From: Streptomyces ortus
Lineage (GTDB): Bacteria; Actinomycetota; Actinomycetes; Streptomycetales; Streptomycetaceae
DNA: 64,000 nucleotides
Assembly: GCF_026341275.1 (NCBI RefSeq)
Contig: NZ_JAIFZO010000002.1
Location: forward strand, 4,618,118 to 4,682,117
Reading direction: 5' to 3'
Of the stretch, positions 26,801-35,439 are shown one piece after another. Under the pieces are notes generated by a model. The model searched no databases. It was given only the letters and a program-made list of their open reading frames with translations, and was not told where the DNA came from. A program made the position numbers and the translations under genes. Positions within the stretch are counted from its first letter, which is position 1, and each line of letters begins with the position of its first letter.

Positions 26801-27462
26801 GCATTCGGGTACTGATCGCCGACGACCAGATCATGGTCCGCGAGGGGTTCTCGGTACTGCTCGGCGCGATGCCCGACATCGAGGTCGTGGGCGAGGCGGT
26901 CAACGGCCGGGAGGCGGTCGACCGGGTCAGGGAGCTGGCGCCGGACGTCGTCCTGATGGACATCCGGATGCCCGAGATGAACGGCATCGAGGCGACGCGC
27001 GAGATCGTGGCGGCGGACGGCGCGGCGAAGGTGCTCGTGCTGACGACCTTCGACCTCGACGAGTACGTGTACCAGGCGCTGCGCGCCGGGGCGTCGGGCT
27101 TCCTCCTGAAGGACGCCTCGGCCCGGCAGCTCGCGGACGGGGTACGGGTGGTGGCGGCCGGCGAGGCCCTGCTGGCGCCCTCGGTGACGAAGCGGCTGAT
27201 CACCGAGTTCTCGAAGCTGTCCGAGGAGCCCCGCTACTCGGCCGCGGCGCGCGCGGCGTACGGCGACCTGACCGACCGCGAGACGGAGGTGCTGGTCCTC
27301 ATCGCGCAGGGCCTGTCCAACGTGGAGATAGCCGGCCGCCTGGTCGTGGCCGAGTCCACCATCAAGACGCACGTGAGCCGCATCCTGGTGAAACTCGGCC
27401 TGCGAGACCGGACCCAGGCGGCGGTCTTCGCCTACGAGGCCCGCCTGGTGACCCCGGGCTGA
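26797..27462 (+). CDS. NarL/LuxR response regulator
   Basis: 221 residues from ATG 26797, overlapping the kinase stop by 4 nt. The receiver domain has the acidic pair in LIADDQ, the phospho-acceptor in DVVLMDIRMPEMNG, and K in FLLKDAS. The C-terminal LuxR HTH is LTDRETEVLVLIAQGLSNVEIAGRL and STIKTHVSRILVKL. It is the cognate regulator of the upstream kinase; targets may include the P450 just downstream. Confidence 0.94.
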   Translation: MSIRVLIADDQIMVREGFSVLLGAMPDIEVVGEAVNGREAVDRVRELAPDVVLMDIRMPEMNGIEATREIVAADGAAKVLVLTTFDLDEYVYQALRAGASGFLLKDASARQLADGVRVVAAGEALLAPSVTKRLITEFSKLSEEPRYSAAARAAYGDLTDRETEVLVLIAQGLSNVEIAGRLVVAESTIKTHVSRILVKLGLRDRTQAAVFAYEARLVTPG

Positions 27463-27492
27463 CCCCCCTGTCCGGACAGGGGCACCACCGGC

Positions 27493-27498
27493 TAGCGT
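27493..27498 (+). promoter_or_regulatory. Candidate -10 box of the P450 gene
   Basis: TAGCGT lies 6 nt before ATG 27505, with no ribosome-binding site. Confidence 0.5.
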
Positions 27499-27504
27499 CC
27501 GGAC

Positions 27505-28725
27505 ATGGCAGCCATCAACCCCCCGAAGTCCTTCGACCCCTGGGACCAGGCCTTCCTGGCGGACCCGTACCCCGCGTACACGGACCTCCGCGCCCACGGC
27601 AGGGTCCACTACTACGAGCCCACCGACCAGTGGCTGGTCTCCCACCACGCGGACGTGTCGACGCTGCTGAGGGACCGCAGGCTGGGCCGTACCTACCAGC
27701 ACCGGTTCACGCACGAGGACTTCGGACGGACGCCGCCCCCGCCCGAGCACGAGCCGTTCCACGTGCTGAACGACCACGGCATGCTCGACCTGGAACCGCC
27801 GGACCACACCCGGATCAGGCGGTTGGTGTCGAAGGCGTTCACCCCGCGCACGGTCGAGCGGCTGCGGCCGTACGTGGACCGGCTGGCGTCCGACCTGGTC
27901 GGTGAGCTGGTCGCGGCGGGCGGCGGAGACCTGCTGACGGTCGTCGCCGAGCCCCTCCCGGTGGCGGTGATCGCGGAGATGCTGGGGATCCCGGAGTCGG
28001 AGCGGGCGCAGTTGCGGCCCTGGTCGGCGGACATCTGCGGGATGTACGAGCTGAGCCCGTCGAAGGAGACGGCGGAGAGGGCGGTACGGGCGTCGGTCGA
28101 GTTCACCGAGTTCCTGCGGGAGCTGATCGCCGTACGGCGCGAGGAGCCCGGGGACGACCTGATCTCGGGACTGATCGCGGCGTACGACGAGGGGGACCGG
28201 CTCAGTGAGCAGGAGATGATCTCGACGTGCGTCCTCCTGCTGAACGCGGGCCACGAGGCGACCGTGAACGCCACGGTGAACGGCTGGTGGGCGCTGTTCC
28301 GGCACCCGGAGCAGCTGGCGGCGCTCCGCGCGGACCGGGGGCTGGTGGGTACGGCGGTGGAGGAGCTGATGCGGTACGACACCCCGCTGCAGCTGTTCGA
28401 GCGGTGGGTGCTGGACGAGATCGAGGTCGACGGGACGGTGATCCCGCGGGGGAGCGAGGTGGCGTTGCTCTTCGGGGCGGCCAACCACGACCCGGCGGTG
28501 TTCGCCGAGCCGGAGGCGCTCGATCTGTCCCGGGCGGAGAATCCGCACATCTCCTTCAGCGCGGGGATCCACTACTGCATCGGGGCGCCGCTCGCGCGGA
28601 TCGAACTCGCGGCGTCCATGCGGGCGTTGTTGGAGCAGGCTCCATCGCTTCGGCTCGGTGCCGAGCCTTCGCGGAAGCCGAACTTCGTCATCCGGGGGTT
28701 GGAGGGGCTGCTGGTCGAGGTCTGA
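27505..28725 (+). CDS. Cytochrome P450
   Basis: 406 residues. The heme-binding motif FSAGIHYCIGAPLAR places the thiolate at about Cys358. The I-helix has LLNAGHEATVN, where AGHEA replaces the usual AGxxT only in its last residue, with T next. The K-helix ExxR is EELMRYD, and LDLEPPDHTRIRRLVSKAF is the typical N-terminal bacterial P450 signature. It is a soluble bacterial class I monooxygenase. No ferredoxin gene is adjacent, so it relies on redox partners elsewhere. The substrate is unknown. Confidence 0.95.
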   Translation: MAAINPPKSFDPWDQAFLADPYPAYTDLRAHGRVHYYEPTDQWLVSHHADVSTLLRDRRLGRTYQHRFTHEDFGRTPPPPEHEPFHVLNDHGMLDLEPPDHTRIRRLVSKAFTPRTVERLRPYVDRLASDLVGELVAAGGGDLLTVVAEPLPVAVIAEMLGIPESERAQLRPWSADICGMYELSPSKETAERAVRASVEFTEFLRELIAVRREEPGDDLISGLIAAYDEGDRLSEQEMISTCVLLLNAGHEATVNATVNGWWALFRHPEQLAALRADRGLVGTAVEELMRYDTPLQLFERWVLDEIEVDGTVIPRGSEVALLFGAANHDPAVFAEPEALDLSRAENPHISFSAGIHYCIGAPLARIELAASMRALLEQAPSLRLGAEPSRKPNFVIRGLEGLLVEV

Positions 28726-28735
28726 CGGGGCGGTC

Positions 28736-28955
28736 GCGCAGTTCCCCGCGCCCCTAAAAGCAACCGATTGCGCCTTTCCCCGCGCCCCAAAGGCAAAAGC
28801 CAAAAGATTGCGCCGTTCCCCGCGCCCCTAAAGGCAAAAGCCAAAAGATTGCGCCGTTCCCCGCGCCCCTAAAGGCAAAAGCCAAAAGACTGCGCCGTTC
28901 CCCGCGCCCCTGAAGGCTGAAGCCAAAAGACTGCGGCGTTTCCCGCGCTCCTGGG
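28736..28955. repeat. Array of six ~41-bp tandem repeats
   Basis: Units start at 28736, 28770, 28810, 28851, 28892 and 28933, with lengths 34, 40, 41, 41, 41 and a partial 23. Each contains GTTCCCCGCGCCCCT followed by a GGCAAAAGCC-like spacer. It fills the convergent gap between P450 and the ABC permease. There are no unique spacers, so it is not CRISPR. Each unit contains the reverse complement of the dispersed element seen at 16353. Confidence 0.9.
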
Positions 28956-28959
28956 AAGG

Positions 28960-30582
28960 TCAGCCCGTTGTCAGGTCGCGGTGCTTGAATACTGTCAGGC
29001 CTGCCGTGGTCAGGGCTGCTGCGATTGCCGTGAGTGTCAGGACCGGGGTCCAGGTCATCTCGCCGCCGGGGAGTTTCGGCAGGTGGCCGTAGGGCGAGAG
29101 GTCCAGCACCGCGGCGGGGAGGTCCAGGGCCGGGCCGATCCAGCCCAGGAGCAGCGCGGTGCCGGCCACCGCCCACGCGGCCGGAGCCACCCGCGGGGAG
29201 ACCCCGTACAGGAGGACCGTCAGGGCGCCGATGGTCCAGATCGCGGGGAGCTGGACCAGGCAGGCGCCCAGGACGGCGCCGGGCGAGTGCCCGTAGCCGG
29301 CCGTCAGTCCCAGGCCGCCCAGGAGCATGATGAGCACGGCCCCGCCGAAGGCGATCAGCAGATGGCCGCCGGCCCAGCGCAGGCGGCCCACCGCGCCCGC
29401 CAGGACCGGTTCGGCCCGCTGCGAGGTCTCCTCGCTGTGCAGCCGCAGCACGGACTGGACGACGTACAGCGCGGCGACCATGCCGAGCATGCCGACCATC
29501 GTGGCGAGGAACGCGTCGGTGATGCCCGACTGGCCGCCCATGCGCTCGATGATCTCGCGGGTGCGTTCGTTGTCGCCGACCAGGTCCGTCGCGCCCTTGG
29601 TCACCCCGCCGAAGGCGGCGCCGGCGGCGAGGAAGCCGAGACTCCAGCCGAGTACGCTGCCGCGCTGCAGTCGCCAGGCCAGCGCGCCCGCCGTGCCGAG
29701 GCGGCCGGCGGCGGGCCCTGGCCGGGTCGGCAGGAAGCTCATCCCGACATCGCGGCGCCCGGCCAGTTCGTAGGCGACCATGCCCTGGAGCGCGACGGCG
29801 GCGGCGAACAGCAGCAGGACCCACCAGCGTTCGCCGGCGAAGGCCCGCAGGTTCTCCAGCCAGCCGACGGGGGACAGCCACGTCAGCACGGACGAGCCGT
29901 CGGTCACCGAGGAGTCACCGGCCGCCCGCAGGGCGAACGCCGTGCCCAGCAGCCCTCCCGTGAGTCCCTTGGCGAGCCGTGCGCTCTCCGTGAGCTGGGC
30001 GACGACCGCCGCCGCCGTCGCGAAGACCATGCCGACCCCGGCCGTGCCGAGCCCCAGCGCCAGGGCGCCCGACGCGCCCTGCGCGGCGAGGCCGGCGGTG
30101 ATGAGCAGGGCGAGGGCCGCGTTCGCGAGGAGGGCGGCGAGGAGTGCGGCGGTCAGCGGGGCGCGGCGGCCCACCATGCCCGCCGAGACCATCTCCTGAC
30201 GGCCGCTCTCCTCCTCGTCCCGGGTGTGCCGTACGACGACGACCAGGCTCATGATCCCGGCGAACACCCCCGCGTACGCGCCGATGCGCCACGCCACGAG
30301 AGCGCCGAGCGAGTCGCCGAACACCGGTCCGTACAGGGCGCGCAGGGAGCTGTTGGTGAGCATCTGGTGGGCGAGTTCGGTGCGTTCGGCGGCCGTGGGG
30401 TACACGCTCTTCAGGGAGCCCGGCAGGGAGACCATCATCAGGGCGACGACGCCCACCCAGAGCGGGATCACCACCCGGTCGCGGCGCAGGGCGAGCCGCA
30501 GCAGGGGCCGGGTGCCCGCCAGTGGGCGCGAACCCCTGCCCCGTACGGCGGTGGGTCCGGGTGCCGGGGTCACGGCGGTCAT
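28960..30582 (-). CDS. ABC exporter permease
   Basis: 540 residues from ATG 30582, overlapping the ATPase stop by 4 nt (ATGA). About 12 transmembrane segments are visible in two similar halves (each half has a KS/GLTKG... motif, a loop with ERTELAHQM or NERTREIIERMGG, then a helix cluster). This is the large-permease type of antibiotic or lipid ABC exporters in actinobacteria. It works with the ATPase encoded just upstream. Confidence 0.88.
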   Translation of the reverse strand: MTAVTPAPGPTAVRGRGSRPLAGTRPLLRLALRRDRVVIPLWVGVVALMMVSLPGSLKSVYPTAAERTELAHQMLTNSSLRALYGPVFGDSLGALVAWRIGAYAGVFAGIMSLVVVVRHTRDEEESGRQEMVSAGMVGRRAPLTAALLAALLANAALALLITAGLAAQGASGALALGLGTAGVGMVFATAAAVVAQLTESARLAKGLTGGLLGTAFALRAAGDSSVTDGSSVLTWLSPVGWLENLRAFAGERWWVLLLFAAAVALQGMVAYELAGRRDVGMSFLPTRPGPAAGRLGTAGALAWRLQRGSVLGWSLGFLAAGAAFGGVTKGATDLVGDNERTREIIERMGGQSGITDAFLATMVGMLGMVAALYVVQSVLRLHSEETSQRAEPVLAGAVGRLRWAGGHLLIAFGGAVLIMLLGGLGLTAGYGHSPGAVLGACLVQLPAIWTIGALTVLLYGVSPRVAPAAWAVAGTALLLGWIGPALDLPAAVLDLSPYGHLPKLPGGEMTWTPVLTLTAIAAALTTAGLTVFKHRDLTTG

Positions 30583-31493
30583 CGGGACACCGCCCCCGCT
30601 TCGTCCCGGACGTCCTCCTGGTAGTGGCGCAGGAAGAGCTCCTCCAGGGTGGGCGGTGTCGAGGTCAGGGACCGTACGCCGGACTCGGTGAGTGAGCGCA
30701 GTACGGCGTTCAGGTGGTCGCTCTCCACCTGGAGCCTGACCCGGGAGCCCTGGATGTCGAGGTGGTGGACGCCGGGCAGGGCGGCCAGTCCGTCGGGGGG
30801 ACCGGAGAGTTCGGCGGTGACGCTGGTGCGGGTGAGGTGCCGCAGATCGGCGAGCGAACCGGACTCGACCGTGACGCCCTTGCGGATGATGCTGACGCGG
30901 TCGCACAGCTCCTCGACCTCACTGAGGATGTGGGAGGAGAGCAGGATGGTGCGGCCCCGGTCGCGTTCCTCCTCGACGCACCGCTGGAAGACCTCCTCCA
31001 TCAGCGGGTCGAGGCCGGAGGTGGGTTCGTCGAGGATCAGCAGGTCGACGTCCGAGGCGAAGGCGGCGACGAGGGCGACCTTCTGCCGGTTGCCCTTGGA
31101 GTAGGTGCGGCCCTTCTTCGTGGGGTCCAGTTCGAAGCGCCGGACCAGGTCGGCGCGGCGCGCCTCGTCCAGACCGCCGCGCAGGCGCCCGTACAGGTCG
31201 ATGACCTCGCCGCCCGACAGGTTCCGCCAGAGCGTCACGTCACCGGGGACGTACGCGATCCGGCGGTGCAGTTCCACCGCGTCGGCCCACGGGTCGCGGC
31301 CCAGCAGCCGCGCGGTGCCCGAGTCGGCGCGCAGCAGGCCCAGCAGGACGCGGATGGTGGTGGACTTGCCTGCGCCGTTGGGGCCGAGGAAGCCGTGCAC
31401 CTCACCGGACTCGACGTCGAGGTCGAGGCCGTCCAGAGCGTGCGTGCCGCCGAACGACTTGTGCAGTCCGGAGACGGTGATTGCCTTCGTCAT
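30579..31493 (-). CDS. ABC exporter ATP-binding subunit
   Basis: 304 residues. Walker A GPNGAGKST, Walker B LLILDEPTSGLDP and the switch His in LLSSHILSEVEEL are present. The signature region reads YSKGNRQKV, the DrrA-like variant of LSGGQ. The C-terminal ~90 residues resemble the DrrA extension of drug and peptide exporters. It is divergent from a MarR regulator across a 118-bp gap that contains a palindromic operator. Confidence 0.93.
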   Translation of the reverse strand: MTKAITVSGLHKSFGGTHALDGLDLDVESGEVHGFLGPNGAGKSTTIRVLLGLLRADSGTARLLGRDPWADAVELHRRIAYVPGDVTLWRNLSGGEVIDLYGRLRGGLDEARRADLVRRFELDPTKKGRTYSKGNRQKVALVAAFASDVDLLILDEPTSGLDPLMEEVFQRCVEEERDRGRTILLSSHILSEVEELCDRVSIIRKGVTVESGSLADLRHLTRTSVTAELSGPPDGLAALPGVHHLDIQGSRVRLQVESDHLNAVLRSLTESGVRSLTSTPPTLEELFLRHYQEDVRDEAGAVSR

Positions 31494-31513
31494 GTTTCAG
31501 AACGTACGCTGAT

Positions 31514-31529
31514 TTCACAAACTTGTGAA
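31514..31529. promoter_or_regulatory. Palindromic operator between ABC exporter and MarR genes
   Basis: A perfect 7-bp inverted repeat, TTCACAA-AC-TTGTGAA, 21 bp before the ATPase start. It lies upstream of the -10 TAGAAT (31555-31560) of the regulator gene, where a MarR dimer would be expected to bind. Confidence 0.75.
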
Positions 31530-31554
31530 GTTAAGGAAGCGTATAAACGGCGCC

Positions 31555-31560
31555 TAGAAT
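31555..31560 (+). promoter_or_regulatory. -10 box of the MarR gene
   Basis: TAGAAT is a near-consensus -10. The start codon with a ribosome-binding site is ATG 31612, so the transcript has a leader of about 45 nt. Confidence 0.55.
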
Positions 31561-31611
31561 CGGCCCCTGGTGAAGGCGCAGGCAGGCGGGGGCAGGGGAG
31601 AGGATCACGGC

Positions 31612-32106
31612 ATGGCGGAACCGGGCGGGACGCGTGACGCCGAGGCGGTCTCGAAGTTCGTCGAGAGCTTCGCCGCGCAGCTCGTCGAGGCCGGCATGCA
31701 GCGGATGCCGGCCCGGGTGTTCGCCGCGCTGCTCTCCTCCGACTCCGGGACGCTGACCTCGGTCGAGCTGGGCGAACAGCTGCGGATCAGTCCGGCCGCC
31801 GTGTCCGGGGCGGTGCGCTATCTCGCGCAGCAGCACATGGTCTCGCGCGAGCGGGAGCCGGGATCGCGGCGCGAGCGGTACCGGGTGCACAGCAACCAGT
31901 GGTACGAGGCGCTCACCAACCGTGAGGCCGTCATCAAGGGGTGGGAGCGGGCGCTGCGCGAGGGCGTGGACAGCCTGGGCGGGAGCAGTCCGGCGGGGCG
32001 ACGGCTGGCCGAGACGCTCGCGTTCTTCGAGTTCGTCGACGGGGAGCTGGCGCTGATGATGGACCGCTGGCGAACCCACCGTGAACGCCACTTCGGCGCC
32101 GGCTGA
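31612..32106 (+). CDS. MarR/GbsR-type regulator
   Basis: 164 residues from ATG 31612, preferred over GTG 31570 because GGGGAGAGGA precedes it. The winged helix (SVELGEQLRISPAAVSGAVRYLAQQHMVSREREPGSRRERYRV) fits the MarR/GbsR family. It is divergent from the ABC exporter and is the likely repressor of that operon and of itself, acting at the 31514-31529 palindrome. Confidence 0.88.
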   Translation: MAEPGGTRDAEAVSKFVESFAAQLVEAGMQRMPARVFAALLSSDSGTLTSVELGEQLRISPAAVSGAVRYLAQQHMVSREREPGSRRERYRVHSNQWYEALTNREAVIKGWERALREGVDSLGGSSPAGRRLAETLAFFEFVDGELALMMDRWRTHRERHFGAG

Positions 32107-32156
32107 GTCCCGCCCTCCCCGTCACCGCATGGGGGCTTCGCCCCCTCGCCCCCTTT

Positions 32157-32173
32157 GTCCTCAAACGCCGGAC
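32157..32173. repeat. Dispersed element GTCCGGCGTTTGAGGAC (minus orientation)
   Basis: A 17-bp sequence whose exact reverse complement lies at 39855-39871. The flanking GGGGGCGAGGGGG tracts match too. It sits across the stop codon of the DAGK-like gene and looks like a common Streptomyces intergenic repeat. Confidence 0.6.
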
Positions 32174-33054
32174 GGGCCACCGGGTACCCCCGGCAGCGTC
32201 AACCCCCAGGCCGCCTCCCGGACGGTCCACGTCCGGGTCCGTACCGGTCCGCCCACCACCGCGTCCGCCCGGTAGCGGAAATCCGCCCCCGAGACGGTGA
32301 TCGTCCGCGCCACGGCCTCCAGCGGCGCGGCCTCCGCGCCCACGGAAACGGGCCGGACCTCGACGCGCGCACCACCCCCCGCACCCCCCGGCGTGATCGA
32401 CACGGCCTCCACCGGCTGGTCCAGGTCGACGAGGGTCCGCCCGTCGACCTCGACCCGCAGCCGGGCGGGCCCGGGCGAGGCGGACGCCGGCGGCCGGGCG
32501 GGCCGGGCGGCGAGCGTGCGGACGAGCGACTGACAGGTCCGCAGCCAGTGGGAGGGGTGATGCGGACCGTCCCCCTCCGCGGAGCCCCCGCCCCCGCCCC
32601 CGTCCCCGCCCAGCGGCGGAATCCGCAGCGCCCCCAGCACCACCCCGTCACTGTCGTCCACCAGCAGATCGAGCCGCCGCTCGGACCCGTCGAGCACCGC
32701 CCGGGCCGCCGCTACGGCCCCCATCGGCACGCCAAGGGCCCGCGAGAGCGTCAGCGCCGCGTCGTCCGCGCCCACCGGCACCAGCGACAGCGCACATCCG
32801 GCCAGCTCGCGCCGCCGGTGCAAAACGGACACCGCGCGCGACAGCGCCCGGTCGTCCCCGATCACGACGGGTCGCCGCGACCCTCTCCTGGCCAGTGCCC
32901 GATCGAATTCGTCGGGCCCGTCAGGGAGGCACACTTTTGTCGTCGCACCCGCGCTGAGCACGTCTTTTGCGATCCGTACCGCCTCACCGTCACCGTGACG
33001 GGCGACCGGGTCGATGACCACCAGGAGCTGGTCGGAAGTCGCCACCTCGGTCAT
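32161..33054 (-). CDS. Diacylglycerol kinase-like protein without the GGDGT motif
   Basis: 297 residues from ATG 33054. The start (LLVVIDPVARHGDGEAVRIAKDVL) and the following pattern (RRPVVIGDDRALSRAVSVL, LSLVPVGADDAALTLSRALGVP) follow the DAGK catalytic fold, but GGDGT has become GDDRA, so kinase activity is doubtful. A Gly-rich insertion follows, then a lipid-kinase-like beta-domain. It precedes purA, as in other streptomycetes, and may be a non-catalytic nucleotide- or lipid-binding protein. Confidence 0.7.
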   Translation of the reverse strand: MTEVATSDQLLVVIDPVARHGDGEAVRIAKDVLSAGATTKVCLPDGPDEFDRALARRGSRRPVVIGDDRALSRAVSVLHRRRELAGCALSLVPVGADDAALTLSRALGVPMGAVAAARAVLDGSERRLDLLVDDSDGVVLGALRIPPLGGDGGGGGGSAEGDGPHHPSHWLRTCQSLVRTLAARPARPPASASPGPARLRVEVDGRTLVDLDQPVEAVSITPGGAGGGARVEVRPVSVGAEAAPLEAVARTITVSGADFRYRADAVVGGPVRTRTWTVREAAWGLTLPGVPGGPSGV

Positions 33055-33088
33055 GCCTCGCTTCCTCGGGTAGCATCTTTGTGCAAGA

Positions 33089-33114
33089 GCCCCTTGCGCT
33101 ATTGCGCCAGGGGC
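33089..33114 (+). promoter_or_regulatory. Terminator-like hairpin in the purA leader
   Basis: GCCCCT and GCGC stems (33089-33099 with 33104-33114) closed by a TATT loop and followed by TTCG. It begins about 155 bp before purA and shortly after a possible -10 TAGCAT at 33071-33076. It could attenuate purA or terminate stray transcription. Confidence 0.55.
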
Positions 33115-33244
33115 TTCGTCTATTCCGGGGCATCCGGTCCGACGGTCGCGGCCAAAGGTGGTCGCCGGCGTACGCAGCCGTACCAGATACAGCCGCGTAC
33201 GTCCCCGACCTTGGACATGCCCCGCCCGGAAGGGGTGTACGCGC

Positions 33245-34531
33245 GTGCCCGCACTTGTGCTGCTCGGTGCTCAGTGGGGTGACGAAGGCAAGGGAAAGGC
33301 CACCGACCTGCTCGGTGGTTCCGTGGACTATGTGGTGCGCTACCAAGGCGGCAACAACGCCGGCCATACGGTAGTCGTGGGCGATCAGAAGTACGCCCTC
33401 CACCTCCTCCCTTCCGGAATCCTCTCGCCGGGGTGCACCCCGGTCATCGGTAACGGAGTCGTTGTCGACCCGTCGGTCCTGTTCTCCGAGCTGAACGGAC
33501 TGAACGAGCGAGGCGTCGACACGTCCAAGCTCCTCATCAGCGGAAACGCGCACATCATCACGCCGTACAACGTGACGGTGGACAAGGTGACGGAACGCTT
33601 CCTCGGCAAGCGGAAGATCGGCACCACCGGCCGGGGCATCGGCCCGACCTACGCCGACAAGATCAACCGCGTCGGCATCCGCGTCCAGGACCTGTACGAC
33701 GAGTCGATCCTGACGCAGAAGGTCGAGGCGGCCCTCGACGGCAAGAACCAGCTCCTCACCAAGGTCTTCAACCGCCGCGCGATCGAGACCGACCAGATCG
33801 TCGAGGAACTGCTGACCTACGCGGAGAAGCTGCGCCCGTACGTCGCCGACACCGTCCTGGTGCTCAACAAGGCGCTCGACGACGACAAGGTGGTCCTCTT
33901 CGAGGGCGGCCAGGGCACGCTCCTGGACATCGACCACGGCACGTATCCCTTCGTGACGTCGTCGAACCCCACCGCGGGCGGCGCCTGCACGGGCTCGGGC
34001 GTCGGCCCGACGAAGATCAGCCGGGTCATCGGCATCCTGAAGGCGTACACGACCCGGGTCGGCGCGGGTCCGTTCCCGACCGAGCTGCTCGACGAGGACG
34101 GCGAGGCGCTGCGCCGCATCGGCGGCGAGCGCGGCGTCACCACCGGCCGCGACCGGCGCTGCGGGTGGTTCGACGCGCCCATCGCGCGGTACGCGACCCG
34201 CGTCAACGGCCTGACCGACTTCTTCCTCACCAAGCTCGACGTCCTCACCGGCTGGGACGAGATCCCGGTCTGCGTGGCGTACGAGATCGACGGCAAGCGC
34301 GTCGAGGAGCTGCCGTACTCGCAGACCGACTTCCACCACGCGAAGCCGATCTACGAGAACCTGCCCGGCTGGTCGGAGGACATCACGAAGGCCAAGACCT
34401 TCGCCGACCTCCCGAAGAACGCGCAGGCGTACGTGAAGGCGCTGGAGGACATGTCCGGCGCCCCGATCTCGGCCATCGGCGTGGGCCCGGGCCGCGACGA
34501 GACGATCGAGATCAACTCGTTCCTGCGGTAG
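33245..34531 (+). CDS. purA: Adenylosuccinate synthetase
   Basis: 428 residues from GTG 33245, with GGAAGGGG 9 nt upstream. The P-loop-like GAQWGDEGKGKATDLL, the NNAGHTVV segment, SGNAHIITPYN, and GTTGRGIGPTYADKI identify the enzyme. It forms adenylosuccinate from IMP, aspartate and GTP in AMP synthesis. The leader carries a strong hairpin and the gene ends at a very strong terminator, so it is transcribed alone. Confidence 0.97.
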   Translation: MPALVLLGAQWGDEGKGKATDLLGGSVDYVVRYQGGNNAGHTVVVGDQKYALHLLPSGILSPGCTPVIGNGVVVDPSVLFSELNGLNERGVDTSKLLISGNAHIITPYNVTVDKVTERFLGKRKIGTTGRGIGPTYADKINRVGIRVQDLYDESILTQKVEAALDGKNQLLTKVFNRRAIETDQIVEELLTYAEKLRPYVADTVLVLNKALDDDKVVLFEGGQGTLLDIDHGTYPFVTSSNPTAGGACTGSGVGPTKISRVIGILKAYTTRVGAGPFPTELLDEDGEALRRIGGERGVTTGRDRRCGWFDAPIARYATRVNGLTDFFLTKLDVLTGWDEIPVCVAYEIDGKRVEELPYSQTDFHHAKPIYENLPGWSEDITKAKTFADLPKNAQAYVKALEDMSGAPISAIGVGPGRDETIEINSFLR

Positions 34532-34559
34532 AGCTGTCCGCGCTGATCGAGCGGCACAG

Positions 34560-34610
34560 GAGAAGGCCGCCGCCCCGTACGACACCTTCGTACGGGGCGG
34601 CGGCCTTCTC
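34560..34610 (+). terminator. Terminator after purA
   Basis: A perfect 23-bp stem (34560-34582 with 34588-34610) with the loop CACCT, 28 bp after the purA stop. Confidence 0.9.
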
Positions 34611-34644
34611 GTATGAGGCCCTTGTGTACGCGGCCCGCGGGCAA

Positions 34645-35295
34645 CTAGCTGAAGACGATCATCGAGCCCTGGGCCAGGCTCCGGGTCGCCGCCGCGTGCA
34701 GGCCCAGCCATACGTGGCGTTCGCGGGCGAAGGGGCTCGCGTCGAAGGGGGCCGGGGCGGCCGGCTCCTCCAGCTCCGTCGGGGCCATCGGCGGCTGCGG
34801 CGGCACCGGCGGGTTGGCGGGGTCGATGCCGATCGACGGGGCGACCAGCTCCAGCTCGCGCAGCAGCACCTGGGAGGAGCCCAGCGGGCCGCCGCCCGCG
34901 AGGAGTTCGTCGCTCGACAGCGGGTGCGGGAAGTCCACCGGGACGTACGCGCCCGCGTGGTCGTAGTGCCAGACCAGGTGGGACTGCTGGGCCGTCGTGT
35001 CGAACATCTCCAGCAACTGCTCGTAGTCGCCGCCCAGTTCGCCGACCGGCGTCACCGGCAGCTGGCACACCTGGAGGAGGTACGCGCGGCGCAGGAAGTG
35101 CAGCGCGTCGTAGTCGAAGCCCGCGACCGGCGCCACATCGCCGGAGAGGCCCGGCATGTACGCGTACACCGGAACCGGCGGTAGTCCGGCCTCGCCCAGC
35201 ACCTTGTCGTAGAGGGCGAGTTCCTCGGCGAAGGGGTTGTCGGGGGTGTGGCACAACACGTCGACGAGCGGGACCAGCCACAGGTCACAGGCCAA
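34645..35295 (-). CDS. Uncharacterised Streptomyces protein
   Basis: 216 residues from TTG 35295, with GAGGAG 7 nt before it. The sequence begins MACDLWLVPLVDVLCHTPDNPF and contains DALHFLRRAYLLQVCQLPVTPVG and HLVWHYDHAGAYVPVDFPHPL, then a Pro-rich linker (PPVPPQPPMAP). I do not recognise a Pfam-type domain. It has no signal peptide or transmembrane helix, so it is probably cytosolic. It lies between purA and a GntR gene, convergent with purA. Confidence 0.7.
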   Translation of the reverse strand: MACDLWLVPLVDVLCHTPDNPFAEELALYDKVLGEAGLPPVPVYAYMPGLSGDVAPVAGFDYDALHFLRRAYLLQVCQLPVTPVGELGGDYEQLLEMFDTTAQQSHLVWHYDHAGAYVPVDFPHPLSSDELLAGGGPLGSSQVLLRELELVAPSIGIDPANPPVPPQPPMAPTELEEPAAPAPFDASPFARERHVWLGLHAAATRSLAQGSMIVFS

Positions 35296-35439
35296 CTGAG
35301 AGCTCCTCGTTCAGCACGGTGGTCAAGGCAGCGTAATGGGTGAGGGCACGGTCGGTCCCCTTCGTGCGGGTCGGATACCCCACACCGCCCGGCCCGCCCG
35401 CCGCCGACCCGCGGCTCCCGGCCCCCGGGCCCGCGGCTC

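Noticed and set aside
28736..28955. CRISPR array
   Set aside because: Units are contiguous copies with no unique spacers and there are no cas genes.
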